From contig NZ_CP038853.1 in the NCBI RefSeq assembly GCF_004792415.1, positions 248,001-312,000 of the forward strand: a stretch of DNA of 64,000 bases, written 5' to 3'. Within the stretch, counting starts at the first letter, position 1, and every line of letters begins with the position of its first letter. Source of the DNA: Pantoea vagans (lineage in GTDB: Bacteria > Pseudomonadota > Gammaproteobacteria > Enterobacterales > Enterobacteriaceae). Below the pieces are notes generated by a model, which saw only the letters and a program-made list of their open reading frames with translations, was not told the origin of the DNA and did no database searches. The translations under genes and the position numbers were made by a program. Below are positions 17,003-25,412 of the stretch, one piece after another.

Positions 17003-17818
17003 ATGCGAACCCATCCCACCTTCCTTAACCTGGTGTTGTTAAACGGTGAACCCGGCCAGAAGCTCCAGGCGGCGCGTGACGCCGGTTTTGATCAGGTCGA
17101 GATCTGGCGCGAGGATGTTGAAGCCTGTGAAGGCGGTGCAGCGGCACTGGCTGAGATCAGCGCACGACAGGGACCTGGCTTTACCAATCTGCAGGTGCTG
17201 CGTGATTTCACCGGCGCCCCCAGTGCGTTGCGATCTCAGAAGCGCGAAGAGCTGCGTCAGTTCATACAGATTGCCCAGGCGCTGGGCTGTGACACCATTC
17301 AGGCACCGGCCAGCACCCGTGAGGATTGCTGTGCCGACCAGATTGATGATGACCTGCGCTGGATGGCTTCTGAAGCCGCGCGCTACAACATGCGCATTAT
17401 GTATGAGCCGATGGCCTGGTGCAGCGTGGACAACACGCTGCCGCTGGCGTGGCAGCGATTGCAGCGGCTCGATCAGCCCAATATCGGGCTGGTGGTCGAT
17501 CTGTTCCACATCTGCGCGCTGGGTGGTGACGCTTCTCATCTGGACGGCATTCCCGCCGATCGCATCTATGAAGTACAGCTGTGTGATATGGCCGCCGTTC
17601 CTGCGCAGGATAAGCAGAGCCTGATGGCGATGGCGAAGCACCAGCGTCTGCTGCCCGGCGATGGGATTATCGACGTTGAGCGCTTTGTCGATAAGCTCAA
17701 AAGCGCGGGCTATCAGGGACCGGTGGGAATCGAAGTCTTTAATGATGCGCTGAAACGCCTGCCGCCCGAGGTGGCTGCCCGCCATGCCTGGCAGGCGTTA
17801 ACGCGCTGCTGGGGTTAA
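17003..17818 (+). CDS. Sugar phosphate isomerase/epimerase family TIM-barrel protein
   Basis: A 271-residue AP-endonuclease-2/xylose-isomerase-like TIM barrel. Metal-ligand regions are visible: GFDQVEIWREDVE, MRIMYEPMAW (Glu), LVVDLFHICALGGD (Asp, His), VQLCDM, GDGIIDVERFVDKLKSAGY and VGIEVFND. These resemble hydroxypyruvate isomerase, IolE/IolI and ketose epimerases; the exact substrate is unknown. AAGGAG precedes the start. Its stop codon shares TTAA with the stop of the convergent esterase. Confidence 0.85.
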   Translation: MRTHPTFLNLVLLNGEPGQKLQAARDAGFDQVEIWREDVEACEGGAAALAEISARQGPGFTNLQVLRDFTGAPSALRSQKREELRQFIQIAQALGCDTIQAPASTREDCCADQIDDDLRWMASEAARYNMRIMYEPMAWCSVDNTLPLAWQRLQRLDQPNIGLVVDLFHICALGGDASHLDGIPADRIYEVQLCDMAAVPAQDKQSLMAMAKHQRLLPGDGIIDVERFVDKLKSAGYQGPVGIEVFNDALKRLPPEVAARHAWQALTRCWG

Positions 17819-18423
17819 TCCTGTAAGCACTGCCCGATAAACGCGGCGGCGTGCATGGCACCCTGAGCGGAAATGGTGTGGCCGGTGGCGGGTTCAAAGC
17901 GCGCGTCGACCGGCACCGCCGCGGCTCGCAGCCGGGCCGCCGCAGATTCGCTCTCCTGCCACGGGATGACGTCATCGGCCTGACCGTGAATCAGCAGCGC
18001 GGGTACATGAGCCTGCGGGGTTAATTCACCGTCAACCGCCAGGCGACCGGAAAAGGCGACCACGCCCGCCAGCGGATAACGGCCAGACGCCAGCGCATCC
18101 AGCGCCATGATCGACCCCTGGGAGAAGCCCACCAGCACCACATCCTGCCAGCGGTCGGCAAAGCCATGCTGCGCGACAATTTCATTGAGTGTCGCATCAA
18201 AAGCGGCCCGTGCCGCCCGAACCCGACCTGGCCGGTTTTCTGGCGTTACGTCTGTCAGGCTGAACCACTGCCAGCCAAAACCGGCGGGAAAACGTTCAGG
18301 TGCATTGGGCGAGGCAAAAACCACATCCGGCAACAGCGTCGCCCAGTGACGGCCAATCGGTGCCAGATCGTCGCCGTTACTGCCCACGCCATGCAGAAAA
18401 ATCACCAGTGCTTTTGCCATCAT
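17815..18423 (-). CDS. Phospholipase/carboxylesterase family serine hydrolase
   Basis: About 202 residues, alpha/beta hydrolase of the carboxylesterase (YpfH-like) group. HGVGSNGDDL forms the oxyanion loop and GFSQGS gives nucleophile Ser101. HGQADDVIPW supplies Asp and ATGHTIS the His. Two adjacent ATG codons follow AAGGAG; the first is taken. It is the downstream gene of a pair with the glutathionyl-hydroquinone reductase (8-bp gap), so a shared role in xenobiotic or quinone-ester turnover is possible. Confidence 0.88.
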   Translation of the reverse strand: MMAKALVIFLHGVGSNGDDLAPIGRHWATLLPDVVFASPNAPERFPAGFGWQWFSLTDVTPENRPGRVRAARAAFDATLNEIVAQHGFADRWQDVVLVGFSQGSIMALDALASGRYPLAGVVAFSGRLAVDGELTPQAHVPALLIHGQADDVIPWQESESAAARLRAAAVPVDARFEPATGHTISAQGAMHAAAFIGQCLQD

Positions 18424-18431
18424 TGCTCCTT

Positions 18432-19373
18432 TTATAAACCGTATTCACTCAGATCAGGACCCGCCGGAACGATGCCGTTCGGGTTCAGCGCCTTGATCGA
18501 GTAGTAACCCTGTTTGATATGGTCAATGTTGACCGTTTCACGTACGCCAGAGACCGACAACATGCTCTTAAGATAGCGGTTCAGCAGCGTATAGTCGCGG
18601 ATCCGGCGCAGGTTGCATTTGAACAGGCCATGATAGGCGACGTCAAAGCGAATCAGGGTCACAAACAGCCGGATGTCGGTTTCCGTCAGCCGTTCACCCA
18701 GCAGGAAGGTACGACCATCGCTGAGCAGCGCCTCCAGTTCATCGAGCTGGCTGAAAACGTCGTTAAACGCCTGCTGATAGCTGACGGAGGTAGTGGCAAA
18801 GCCCGCGCGATAAACACCGTTATTCAGACGCGGATAGAGGCTCTCATTCAGCGCATCAATCTCCGCACGCAGCGCGGCAGGATAAAGGTCGATGCGGTTA
18901 TCGGCCAGATCGCCAAAGCCGCTGTTAAACATCCGCACAATGTCCGCAGACTCGTTGCTGACGATGGTGGCAGTTTTCCTGTCCCACAGCACCGGCACAG
19001 TGGCCCGCCCGCTGTAGTCGGGCGCGACGCGGGTGTAAATTTCATGCAGGTATTGCGCGTTATTCAGCGGATCCGGCTGCGCGCCGGGAAAGTTGCCGAA
19101 GCGCCAGCCCTGAGCGCCAAGCTGCGGCTCGACCACCGTCACGCCGATCAGCGATTCCAGCCCCTTGAGCTTGCGGGCGATCAGCGCACGTGACGCCCAC
19201 GGACAGATCAGCGCCACATAAAGGTGGTAGCGATCGGGTTCGGCGGCGAATGCCGTGGAGCCATCGCTGCTGATAAAGTCCCTGAAGCCGGACGTCTGAC
19301 GGACGAAGCCGCCCTGTTTATCGGTAGCCTGCACCGGATGCCAGTCACTACTCCATTTGCCTTCTACTAACAT
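18432..19373 (-). CDS. Glutathionyl-hydroquinone reductase (YqjG-like xi-class GST)
   Basis: A 313-residue cytosolic enzyme reducing glutathionyl-hydroquinones to hydroquinones with glutathione. The xi-class signature is clear: N-terminal thioredoxin-like domain with catalytic Cys57 in LICPWASR, then TVPVLWDRKTATIVSNESAD, and a helical C-terminal domain with YPRLNNGVYRAGFA, ERLTETDIRLFVTLIRFD and IKQGYYSI. GAGGAG precedes the start. It is probably co-transcribed with the downstream esterase; a LysR gene lies just upstream on the same strand. Confidence 0.93.
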   Translation of the reverse strand: MLVEGKWSSDWHPVQATDKQGGFVRQTSGFRDFISSDGSTAFAAEPDRYHLYVALICPWASRALIARKLKGLESLIGVTVVEPQLGAQGWRFGNFPGAQPDPLNNAQYLHEIYTRVAPDYSGRATVPVLWDRKTATIVSNESADIVRMFNSGFGDLADNRIDLYPAALRAEIDALNESLYPRLNNGVYRAGFATTSVSYQQAFNDVFSQLDELEALLSDGRTFLLGERLTETDIRLFVTLIRFDVAYHGLFKCNLRRIRDYTLLNRYLKSMLSVSGVRETVNIDHIKQGYYSIKALNPNGIVPAGPDLSEYGL

Positions 19374-19471
19374 CGCGCGACTCCTCTCTGTTTTGAGAAG
19401 CAGCTTAACTGATGACTAAACGGCTGATAATCCGGTTATAAAGACAATCATTTCTTCCATTATGGACGGAA

Positions 19472-20371
19472 TCAAGCGGGCGGAAAGCGGGTAAAGTGAG
19501 TGACCAGGAAGTCGATGAGCAGGCGCGCGCGATGCGCCAGATGACGGGCGGGCGGATAAACCGCAAACAGGCCCAGCGGCGGCGTGTCGAAGTTATCCAG
19601 CAGGCGGACAATATCACCCTGTTGCAGCGCGGGAGCAGCGATGAAACCGGGCAGACGCGCAATACCTAATCCGGCGACGGCCGCCTGCAGACAGGCTTCG
19701 GTGTTGGCAAAGCGCAGACGGCCACGGACCGGCACGGTGACGATCTCACCATCATCACCGGCAAACGGCCAGTGCCAGGGATCGCGGAAATTGGTGTCGA
19801 TAATGCACTGGTGCTGCGCCATTTCCCGCCAGTGCTGTGGCGTACCAAACTGCTCAAGATAGATCGGTGACGCAGCAATGCGGACATGCACTTCGCCCAG
19901 CTTGCGCGCCACCAGACTGCTGTCGCTGAGGTTGCCGATGCGGATCGCCATATCAAATCCCTCGTCGACGATGTTCACGGCCCGGTCGGAAAAGCTGACA
20001 TCCAGTTCAATCAGCGGATAGCGCCGGGCAAACGCCACCAGCACCTGAGAAAGCACCGCCGTGCCAAAGGAGCCGGGCGCGCTGATTTTCAGCCTGCCGG
20101 TGGGGGTGGTGGCGCTTTCACGCACGCTGGCATCCAGCGTCTCAAACGCATCGAGCAGGTTTTTTACCCGCTCATAATAACTACGGCCAACGTCGGTGGG
20201 CGAGAGGGCGCGCGTGCTACGCTTAAACAGCTGGACGCCGAGCTGCTGCTCCAGCTTTGAAACCAGTTTAGAAGCCTGACTGCTGCTGGTACCGAGACGC
20301 AACGCTGCCGCTGAAAAGCTGCCGGTTTCCAGCACCGTGACAAACATCCGGTCACAATCGAGTCGATCCAT
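19472..20371 (-). CDS. LysR-family regulator
   Basis: A 299-residue regulator: N-terminal HTH (about 1-60, FSAAALRLGTSSSQASKLVSK) and periplasmic-binding-like effector domain (about 88-295, starting GRLKISAPGSFG). The start at 20371 (MDRLDCDRMF) has AGGA upstream; the frame is open 52 codons further without support. The nearest targets are the reductase/esterase pair 98 bp downstream and the divergent FemAB-like gene. An inverted repeat GAAAGGGT / ACCCTTTC (20383-20390 / 20448-20455) lies upstream. Confidence 0.9.
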   Translation of the reverse strand: MDRLDCDRMFVTVLETGSFSAAALRLGTSSSQASKLVSKLEQQLGVQLFKRSTRALSPTDVGRSYYERVKNLLDAFETLDASVRESATTPTGRLKISAPGSFGTAVLSQVLVAFARRYPLIELDVSFSDRAVNIVDEGFDMAIRIGNLSDSSLVARKLGEVHVRIAASPIYLEQFGTPQHWREMAQHQCIIDTNFRDPWHWPFAGDDGEIVTVPVRGRLRFANTEACLQAAVAGLGIARLPGFIAAPALQQGDIVRLLDNFDTPPLGLFAVYPPARHLAHRARLLIDFLVTHFTRFPPA

Positions 20372-20512
20372 GGCGAAGTCCTGAAAGGGTAAAGTCGCAG
20401 TATAGAAGCTGCGGCCAGGCGTTGCAGCCTTCACTTTGCGTGCCTTAACCCTTTCGCTGCCGCGGAAAACCTGCTTGACTGACGCTCTGCCCGACGTTCT
20501 CTGGAGTAATTC

Positions 20513-21637
20513 ATGTCGCTGATTCACCTGACGTCACTGGCGGCGATCCCGGCCGCCGAGTGGGATGCGCTGTTGCCTGATGACCAGCCGTTTTTGCGCC
20601 ACGCTTTTCTGCTCACCTTAGAAGAGAGCGGCAGCGTGCGGCCTGAATCGGGCTGGCAGCCAAATCATCTGCTGTGGCGGGAAAAGGGCGTGACGCGCGC
20701 CGCGCTGCCGGGCTACCAGAAATATCATTCACAGGGCGAGTATGTCTTTGATCACGCCTGGGCGGATGCCAGCCAGCGCGCCGGGATCCGCTACTACCCG
20801 AAATGGCTGGGGGCGATTCCCTTCAGCCCGGTCAGCGGCGCGCGCCTGCTGGGTGACGCGTCTGCTTCTGCACAGCTGCTGTCGGCCCTGCCGGAGAGCC
20901 TGTTGCAGCACGGCTTAAGCGGCGCACACATCAACTTTACCGATGCGCAGGCGAACCGGCTGCTGACCGATCAGCCCGACTGGCTCTCCCGGCTCGGCTG
21001 TCAGTATCACTGGCACAACCGTGGCTACCGTGATTTTCAGGATTTCCTGGACACGCTGATGTCGCGCAAGCGCAAACAGCTGCGTAAAGAGCGTGAGCAG
21101 GTGGCGCAGAGCGGCTTTGAGTTTGACCGCTATCTGGGTTGTCAGCTGCGTGAAGATCAGTGGGATTTTGTCTACACCTGTTACGCCAATACCTACGCGG
21201 TGCGCGGCCAGCGGCCCTACCTGACGCGCAACTTCTTCAGCCTGCTGGCAGAGCGGATGCCGCAGAATATTGTGGTGGTGATCGCCCGCTTGCAGCAGCA
21301 ACCGGCGGCGATGGCCTTTTATCTGCGCGACAGCAATACGCTCTATGGCCGCTACTGGGGCTGTCTGGCGGAGTTTGACCGGCTGCACTTCGAAACCTGT
21401 TTTTATCAGGGGATGGATTTAGCGATTGATGAAGGGCTGACGCGATTTGATGCGGGGGCGCAGGGCGAGCACAAGCTGGTGCGCGGCTTTGAGCCGCAGA
21501 TTACCCACTCCTGGCACTATCTGCTGCATCCTGGCCTGCGCGAGGCCGTGGCAGATTTTCTGGTGCAGGAGCGGGAAGGCGTACGCGGCTGGGTGGAAGA
21601 AGCGCGCGACGCCTTACCCTATCGACGCGGCGATTAA
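20513..21637 (+). CDS. FemAB-like / GNAT-fold peptidogalycan biosynthesis family protein (COG3146, DUF482)
   Basis: A 374-residue soluble protein with tandem GNAT-like fold. Family features as I recall them: FLRHAFLLTLEESGSV near the N-terminus, the central SRKRKQLRKERE basic helix, YANTYAVRGQRPYLTRNFF, GRYWGCLAEFDRLHFETCFYQ, and the C-terminal FDAGAQGEHKLVRGFEP. Proteins of this kind may transfer aminoacyl or acyl groups; the substrate is not established. TGGAG precedes the start. Its stop shares TTAA with the convergent ABC exporter. Confidence 0.88.
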   Translation: MSLIHLTSLAAIPAAEWDALLPDDQPFLRHAFLLTLEESGSVRPESGWQPNHLLWREKGVTRAALPGYQKYHSQGEYVFDHAWADASQRAGIRYYPKWLGAIPFSPVSGARLLGDASASAQLLSALPESLLQHGLSGAHINFTDAQANRLLTDQPDWLSRLGCQYHWHNRGYRDFQDFLDTLMSRKRKQLRKEREQVAQSGFEFDRYLGCQLREDQWDFVYTCYANTYAVRGQRPYLTRNFFSLLAERMPQNIVVVIARLQQQPAAMAFYLRDSNTLYGRYWGCLAEFDRLHFETCFYQGMDLAIDEGLTRFDAGAQGEHKLVRGFEPQITHSWHYLLHPGLREAVADFLVQEREGVRGWVEEARDALPYRRGD

Positions 21638-23466
21638 TCGACGCCGACAAATCCGCCGGTCTGATGCTGCCACAGTCGGGCATAAAGACCGTTCTGCGCC
21701 AGCAGCTCCTGATGGCTGCCCATCTCGGCAATGCCGCCTTTATCCAGCACCACCAGCCGATCCATCTTCGCAATGGTCGACAGGCGGTGCGCAATGGCGA
21801 TAACGGTTTTGCCCTGCATTAAGGACTCCAGGCTCTCCTGAATGGCGGCTTCCACTTCAGAGTCGAGCGCTGAGGTCGCCTCATCCATGATCAGAACCGG
21901 CGCATCCTTCAGCAGCACGCGGGCAATCGCCACACGCTGACGCTGACCGCCCGACAGCTTCACGCCGCGCTCGCCCACGTGCGCGTCCAGCCCGGTGCGG
22001 CCCAGCGAGTCGGAGAGCAGCGGAATAAACTCATCGGCGCGGGCGCGGTGAATGGCCAGTTGCAGCTCCTCTTCAGTGGCGTCGGGACGGCCATAAAGCA
22101 GGTTTTCACGAATCGAGCGGTGCAGCAGCGAGGTATCCTGGGTAATCATGCCAATCTGGCTGCGCAGGCTCTCCTGGGTCACAGTGGCGATATCCTGATC
22201 GTCAATCACAATCCGCCCACCGTTCAGGTCATAGAGGCGCAGCAGCAGGTTCACCAGCGTCGATTTACCGGCACCCGAAGGCCCAATCAGACCAATCTTC
22301 TCACCAGGTCGGATGTCGAGGTTAAAACCGTTAATCACCTGACGGCCGCCGCCATAATCGAAGCGCACATCCTCAAAGCGGATATTGCCGCGCGTCACCT
22401 TCAGCTGCTTCGCCTGCGGCGCATCCTGCACGCTCAGCGGCTGCGCAATGGTGTTCAGGCCATCCTGCACCATGCCGATGTTTTCGAAGATGCCGTTGAC
22501 CACCCACATGATCCAGCCGGACATATTCACCAGACGAATCACCAGCCCGGTCGCCAGCGCAATCGCCCCGACGCTGATCAGCGACTGGCTCCACAGCCAC
22601 AATGCCAGGCCGGATGTTGAAACAATCAGCAGGCCGTTCAGTGCCGACAGCGTCAGATCCATGCTGGTGACCATGCGGCTGGCGTGCTGGGTTTTGTCTG
22701 TCTGCTCCTGAATCGCCTCACGCGCGTACTGACGTTCCAGGTCGCTGTGGGCGAACAGCTTGATGGTGGCGATGTTGGTGTAGCCGTCAACAATGGTGCC
22801 CATCAGCTTTGAGCGCGCTTCCGAGGAGACCACCGAACGGGCTTTGACCCGCGGTACAAAGAAACGCAGCGAGGCGCTGTAGGCCACCATCCAGATAATC
22901 AGCGGGATCATCAGCCGCCAGTCGGCACCGGCAAACAGTACCAGCGAGGTCACGGCGTAGATCAGCACGTGCCAGATGGCGTCCACCAGCTGCACCGCCG
23001 AGTCACGCAGTGAACTGCCGGTCTGCATAATGCGCTGGGCAATACGCCCGGCGAAATCGCTCTGGAAGAAGTTAAGGCTCTGACGCAGCACGTAGTTGTG
23101 ATGCTGCCAGCGGATCATGCTGGTCATGCTCGGGCTGATGCTCTGATGCACCAGCATATCGTGCAGGGCGATAAAAACCGGCCGCAGAATCAGCGCCACC
23201 GCGCCCATCCACAGCAGTATCGGCCAGTTATCCCGGAACAGGGTGGCGGGCGTAGAGTGATTGACCATATCGATAATGCGGCTCAGATAGCTGAACAGCG
23301 ACACTTCAATCAGGGCTGATGCCAGCCCGACCACCAGCAGCGCGGCAAAACTGGGCCAGACCTGGCGCAGGTAGTAGAGGTAAAACGACCAGACCGTTGA
23401 GGGGGGCGAATCGGTGGGTGCGTCCTGAAATATATTGATAAAACGCTCAAAACGACGATACAACAT
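21634..23466 (-). CDS. ABC exporter, fused membrane and ATPase domains
   Basis: A 610-residue half-transporter working as a homodimer in the inner membrane. Six membrane helices span about residues 30-330. The nucleotide-binding domain has Walker A GPSGAGKST (about 393-401), signature LSGGQRQR (about 503), Walker B VLIMDEATSALD (about 523-534) and H-loop IAHRLSTI. All catalytic residues are intact. The close relatives are multidrug/lipid-type ABC exporters with a degenerate-free NBD; the cargo cannot be assigned. The ribosome site is weak (GGAAAGAG). Confidence 0.9.
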   Translation of the reverse strand: MLYRRFERFINIFQDAPTDSPPSTVWSFYLYYLRQVWPSFAALLVVGLASALIEVSLFSYLSRIIDMVNHSTPATLFRDNWPILLWMGAVALILRPVFIALHDMLVHQSISPSMTSMIRWQHHNYVLRQSLNFFQSDFAGRIAQRIMQTGSSLRDSAVQLVDAIWHVLIYAVTSLVLFAGADWRLMIPLIIWMVAYSASLRFFVPRVKARSVVSSEARSKLMGTIVDGYTNIATIKLFAHSDLERQYAREAIQEQTDKTQHASRMVTSMDLTLSALNGLLIVSTSGLALWLWSQSLISVGAIALATGLVIRLVNMSGWIMWVVNGIFENIGMVQDGLNTIAQPLSVQDAPQAKQLKVTRGNIRFEDVRFDYGGGRQVINGFNLDIRPGEKIGLIGPSGAGKSTLVNLLLRLYDLNGGRIVIDDQDIATVTQESLRSQIGMITQDTSLLHRSIRENLLYGRPDATEEELQLAIHRARADEFIPLLSDSLGRTGLDAHVGERGVKLSGGQRQRVAIARVLLKDAPVLIMDEATSALDSEVEAAIQESLESLMQGKTVIAIAHRLSTIAKMDRLVVLDKGGIAEMGSHQELLAQNGLYARLWQHQTGGFVGVD

Positions 23467-23538
23467 AGCGATACTCTTTCCGTCCGGTAAAGAGCTACAG
23501 CTTAGTGCATGAACCCCATTCGGCTAACAGGAGAAAAT

Positions 23539-24039
23539 ATGGAAATCACAATTCGGGCACGGGAACCGCAGGACGCTGCCGCTTATCAGCGGCTTTACAG
23601 TCACCCCGACGTCTATCCCTGGACGCTGCAACTGCCGTTTCCCAGCGTCGCCACTTGGGAGAAAAAAATCGCCAGAATGGATGCCGAGGGCTTTATCGCC
23701 TTTGTCGCCGAGATCGACGGCGTGCTGGCCGGCGAACTGACGCTGTTTGTGGATAACAAGCCGCGCACCCGCCACTGCATCAGCTTTGGGCTGGGAGTGC
23801 ATCCCGATTTTGGTGGTCGCGGCGTCGGTGAGCGCCTGATCCGCACCGCGCTCGACTACTCCCGCAACTGGCTGGGCATTACCCGTATGGAGCTGGAGGT
23901 GTTTCACGACAACGATCGTGCGCTGCGGCTCTATGAACGACTGGGCTTTGAGTGGGAAGGGGTCAAACGCCAGGCCGCCCTGCGTGACGGTCAGCTGCGC
24001 GATGTGGTGATGATGGCGAAGCTGCTGAACGGGGAGTGA
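23539..24039 (+). CDS. GNAT N-acetyltransferase, YhhY-like
   Basis: About 166 residues. GNAT acetyl-CoA loop VHPDFGGRGVGERLIRTALDY and C-terminal LEVFHDNDRALRLYERLGFE. It resembles E. coli YhhY/AaaT (amino acid acetyltransferase) in TLQLPFPS, NWLGITRMELEVF and KRQAALRDGQ. I place the start at 23539, which has AGGAG upstream, rather than ten codons earlier. It is monocistronic between the ABC exporter and the binding-protein gene. Confidence 0.88.
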   Translation: MEITIRAREPQDAAAYQRLYSHPDVYPWTLQLPFPSVATWEKKIARMDAEGFIAFVAEIDGVLAGELTLFVDNKPRTRHCISFGLGVHPDFGGRGVGERLIRTALDYSRNWLGITRMELEVFHDNDRALRLYERLGFEWEGVKRQAALRDGQLRDVVMMAKLLNGE

Positions 24040-24074
24040 TAACCGGCGCGGCAATGCTGCCGCGCCGTGTTGCG

Positions 24075-24992
24075 TTACGGATTTTTAGGGCTGTAGTGCT
24101 GCATGTTCTGCTGTGTGACCAGCTCAAACGGGATCCACTGGTGGGCGTCGACCTTCTGGCCTTTGATCATCTGCTGCGCCACCTCAACCGATTTTTTACC
24201 CTGACCCACGGCATCCTGAAACACCGTCACCGCCAGTCTGCCGCTCGCCAGCGCTTTCAGGCCATCCGGTGTGGCATCAATGCCGCCGACCAGAATGGTT
24301 TTCTTTGGCTTCGCCTGGGCAATCGCCATGGTTGCGCCAATCGCCATCTCATCATTGTTGGCAGCGACAATATCAATCGCTTCTCCGTTCGACAGCCAGT
24401 TGAGCATTAAATCCATGCCCTCATTACGCGCATAGTTGGCAGTCTGCTTCAGCACCACTTTCATGCCGGGATACTTTGCCACTACCTGCTCCACATCCCG
24501 GGTGCGCTGCAGTGCGCCCGCATCGCTGAGATTACCGATCATGATGGCGACATTGCCACGGTAACCGGCCTGCTTCGCCAGCGCCTCCATCTGCAACGTG
24601 CCCGATTCGCGTTCGTCAGAGCCGACAAACACCACGCCCGGTGGCAGGGTTTTATCGCCCGGCGTGCGGTTAACGTAGACCAGCGGAATGTGCGCCTGCT
24701 GCGCCAGTTTCGTCAGGGCTGGGGTGCTGGCGGAGTCGACCGGATCGACAATAATCGCATCCACCCCGGCGCTGATAAAGCTCTGCACCTGGTCGGTCTG
24801 ACGGCCGACGTCGCCGCGTGCATCTTCGAACTGCGCATCCAGCTGACGCGCTTTCGCCTCTTTCTCAATCGACTGGCGAATAATAGTCAGGAAGTTCTGG
24901 TCGAAATAAGCCATCGAAACGCCAATCTTCTCTGCCAGCGCCGACGTGGAAAGAGAGAGCAGACAGAGTAAGGCCCATGCGCGTGTTTTCAT
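24075..24992 (-). CDS. Periplasmic sugar-binding protein (ribose-type), orphan
   Basis: A 305-residue periplasmic-binding-protein type I, with a Sec signal peptide ending ALA at about residue 20. The fold motifs are GVSMAYFDQNFL, ISAGVDAIIVDPVDSAST, FVGSDERESG, NNDEMAIGATMAIAQA and VGGIDATPDGLKAL. These are typical of ribose/galactose/inositol binding proteins. No ABC ATPase or permease gene is adjacent; the neighbours are an acetyltransferase and an MFS transporter. It may serve a distant transporter or a chemoreceptor. GGGAG precedes the start. Confidence 0.92.
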   Translation of the reverse strand: MKTRAWALLCLLSLSTSALAEKIGVSMAYFDQNFLTIIRQSIEKEAKARQLDAQFEDARGDVGRQTDQVQSFISAGVDAIIVDPVDSASTPALTKLAQQAHIPLVYVNRTPGDKTLPPGVVFVGSDERESGTLQMEALAKQAGYRGNVAIMIGNLSDAGALQRTRDVEQVVAKYPGMKVVLKQTANYARNEGMDLMLNWLSNGEAIDIVAANNDEMAIGATMAIAQAKPKKTILVGGIDATPDGLKALASGRLAVTVFQDAVGQGKKSVEVAQQMIKGQKVDAHQWIPFELVTQQNMQHYSPKNP

Positions 24993-25035
24993 TGCGGACT
25001 CCCGAGGTTAACCGGATGGAATGGATTTTTCATTT

Positions 25036-25041
25036 ATTATA
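25036..25041 (-). promoter_or_regulatory. -10 element for the binding-protein gene
   Basis: On the minus strand a perfect TATAAT stands about 44 bp before the ATG at 24992; no convincing -35 is visible, suggesting an activated promoter. Confidence 0.4.
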
Positions 25042-25412
25042 AAAATGGATAAATAGGATCATCTGCAGCTTAGAAATTGCCGTCAGGTTTGACAAGCCGC
25101 CCGTTTCACTCTTGCTGGCGTCGCCACACTTTGCTGCAAATTCGTCGCGTCATAGCTGCCCGGGCCGGTTAAAACCCCGATCGGGTGCACACTCTGCGGC
25201 AGAGAGCAGCAGCTTTTTGCGCTTTTGTGCAGCGCCGCACGGGCGGTTGTGGCGGTTGCCAGAAAATCGCTGAATCGGACCCGTCGATCTCTACATCCGC
25301 ACAATGACCGATGGTTAGCCTCCTATCTATATTTCCAGAAGCGGGAAATCTCAGCGTTATTCCTGAAAAAAATCTCGTGGCGCAACCTGCCGCTTTTTAA
25401 GGAATTCAGCTC
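25042..25412. other. Gene-free divergent promoter region
   Basis: It separates the binding-protein gene from the MFS transporter. It contains GC-rich short repeats but no frame with a ribosome site; the two flanking promoters must lie here. Confidence 0.4.
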
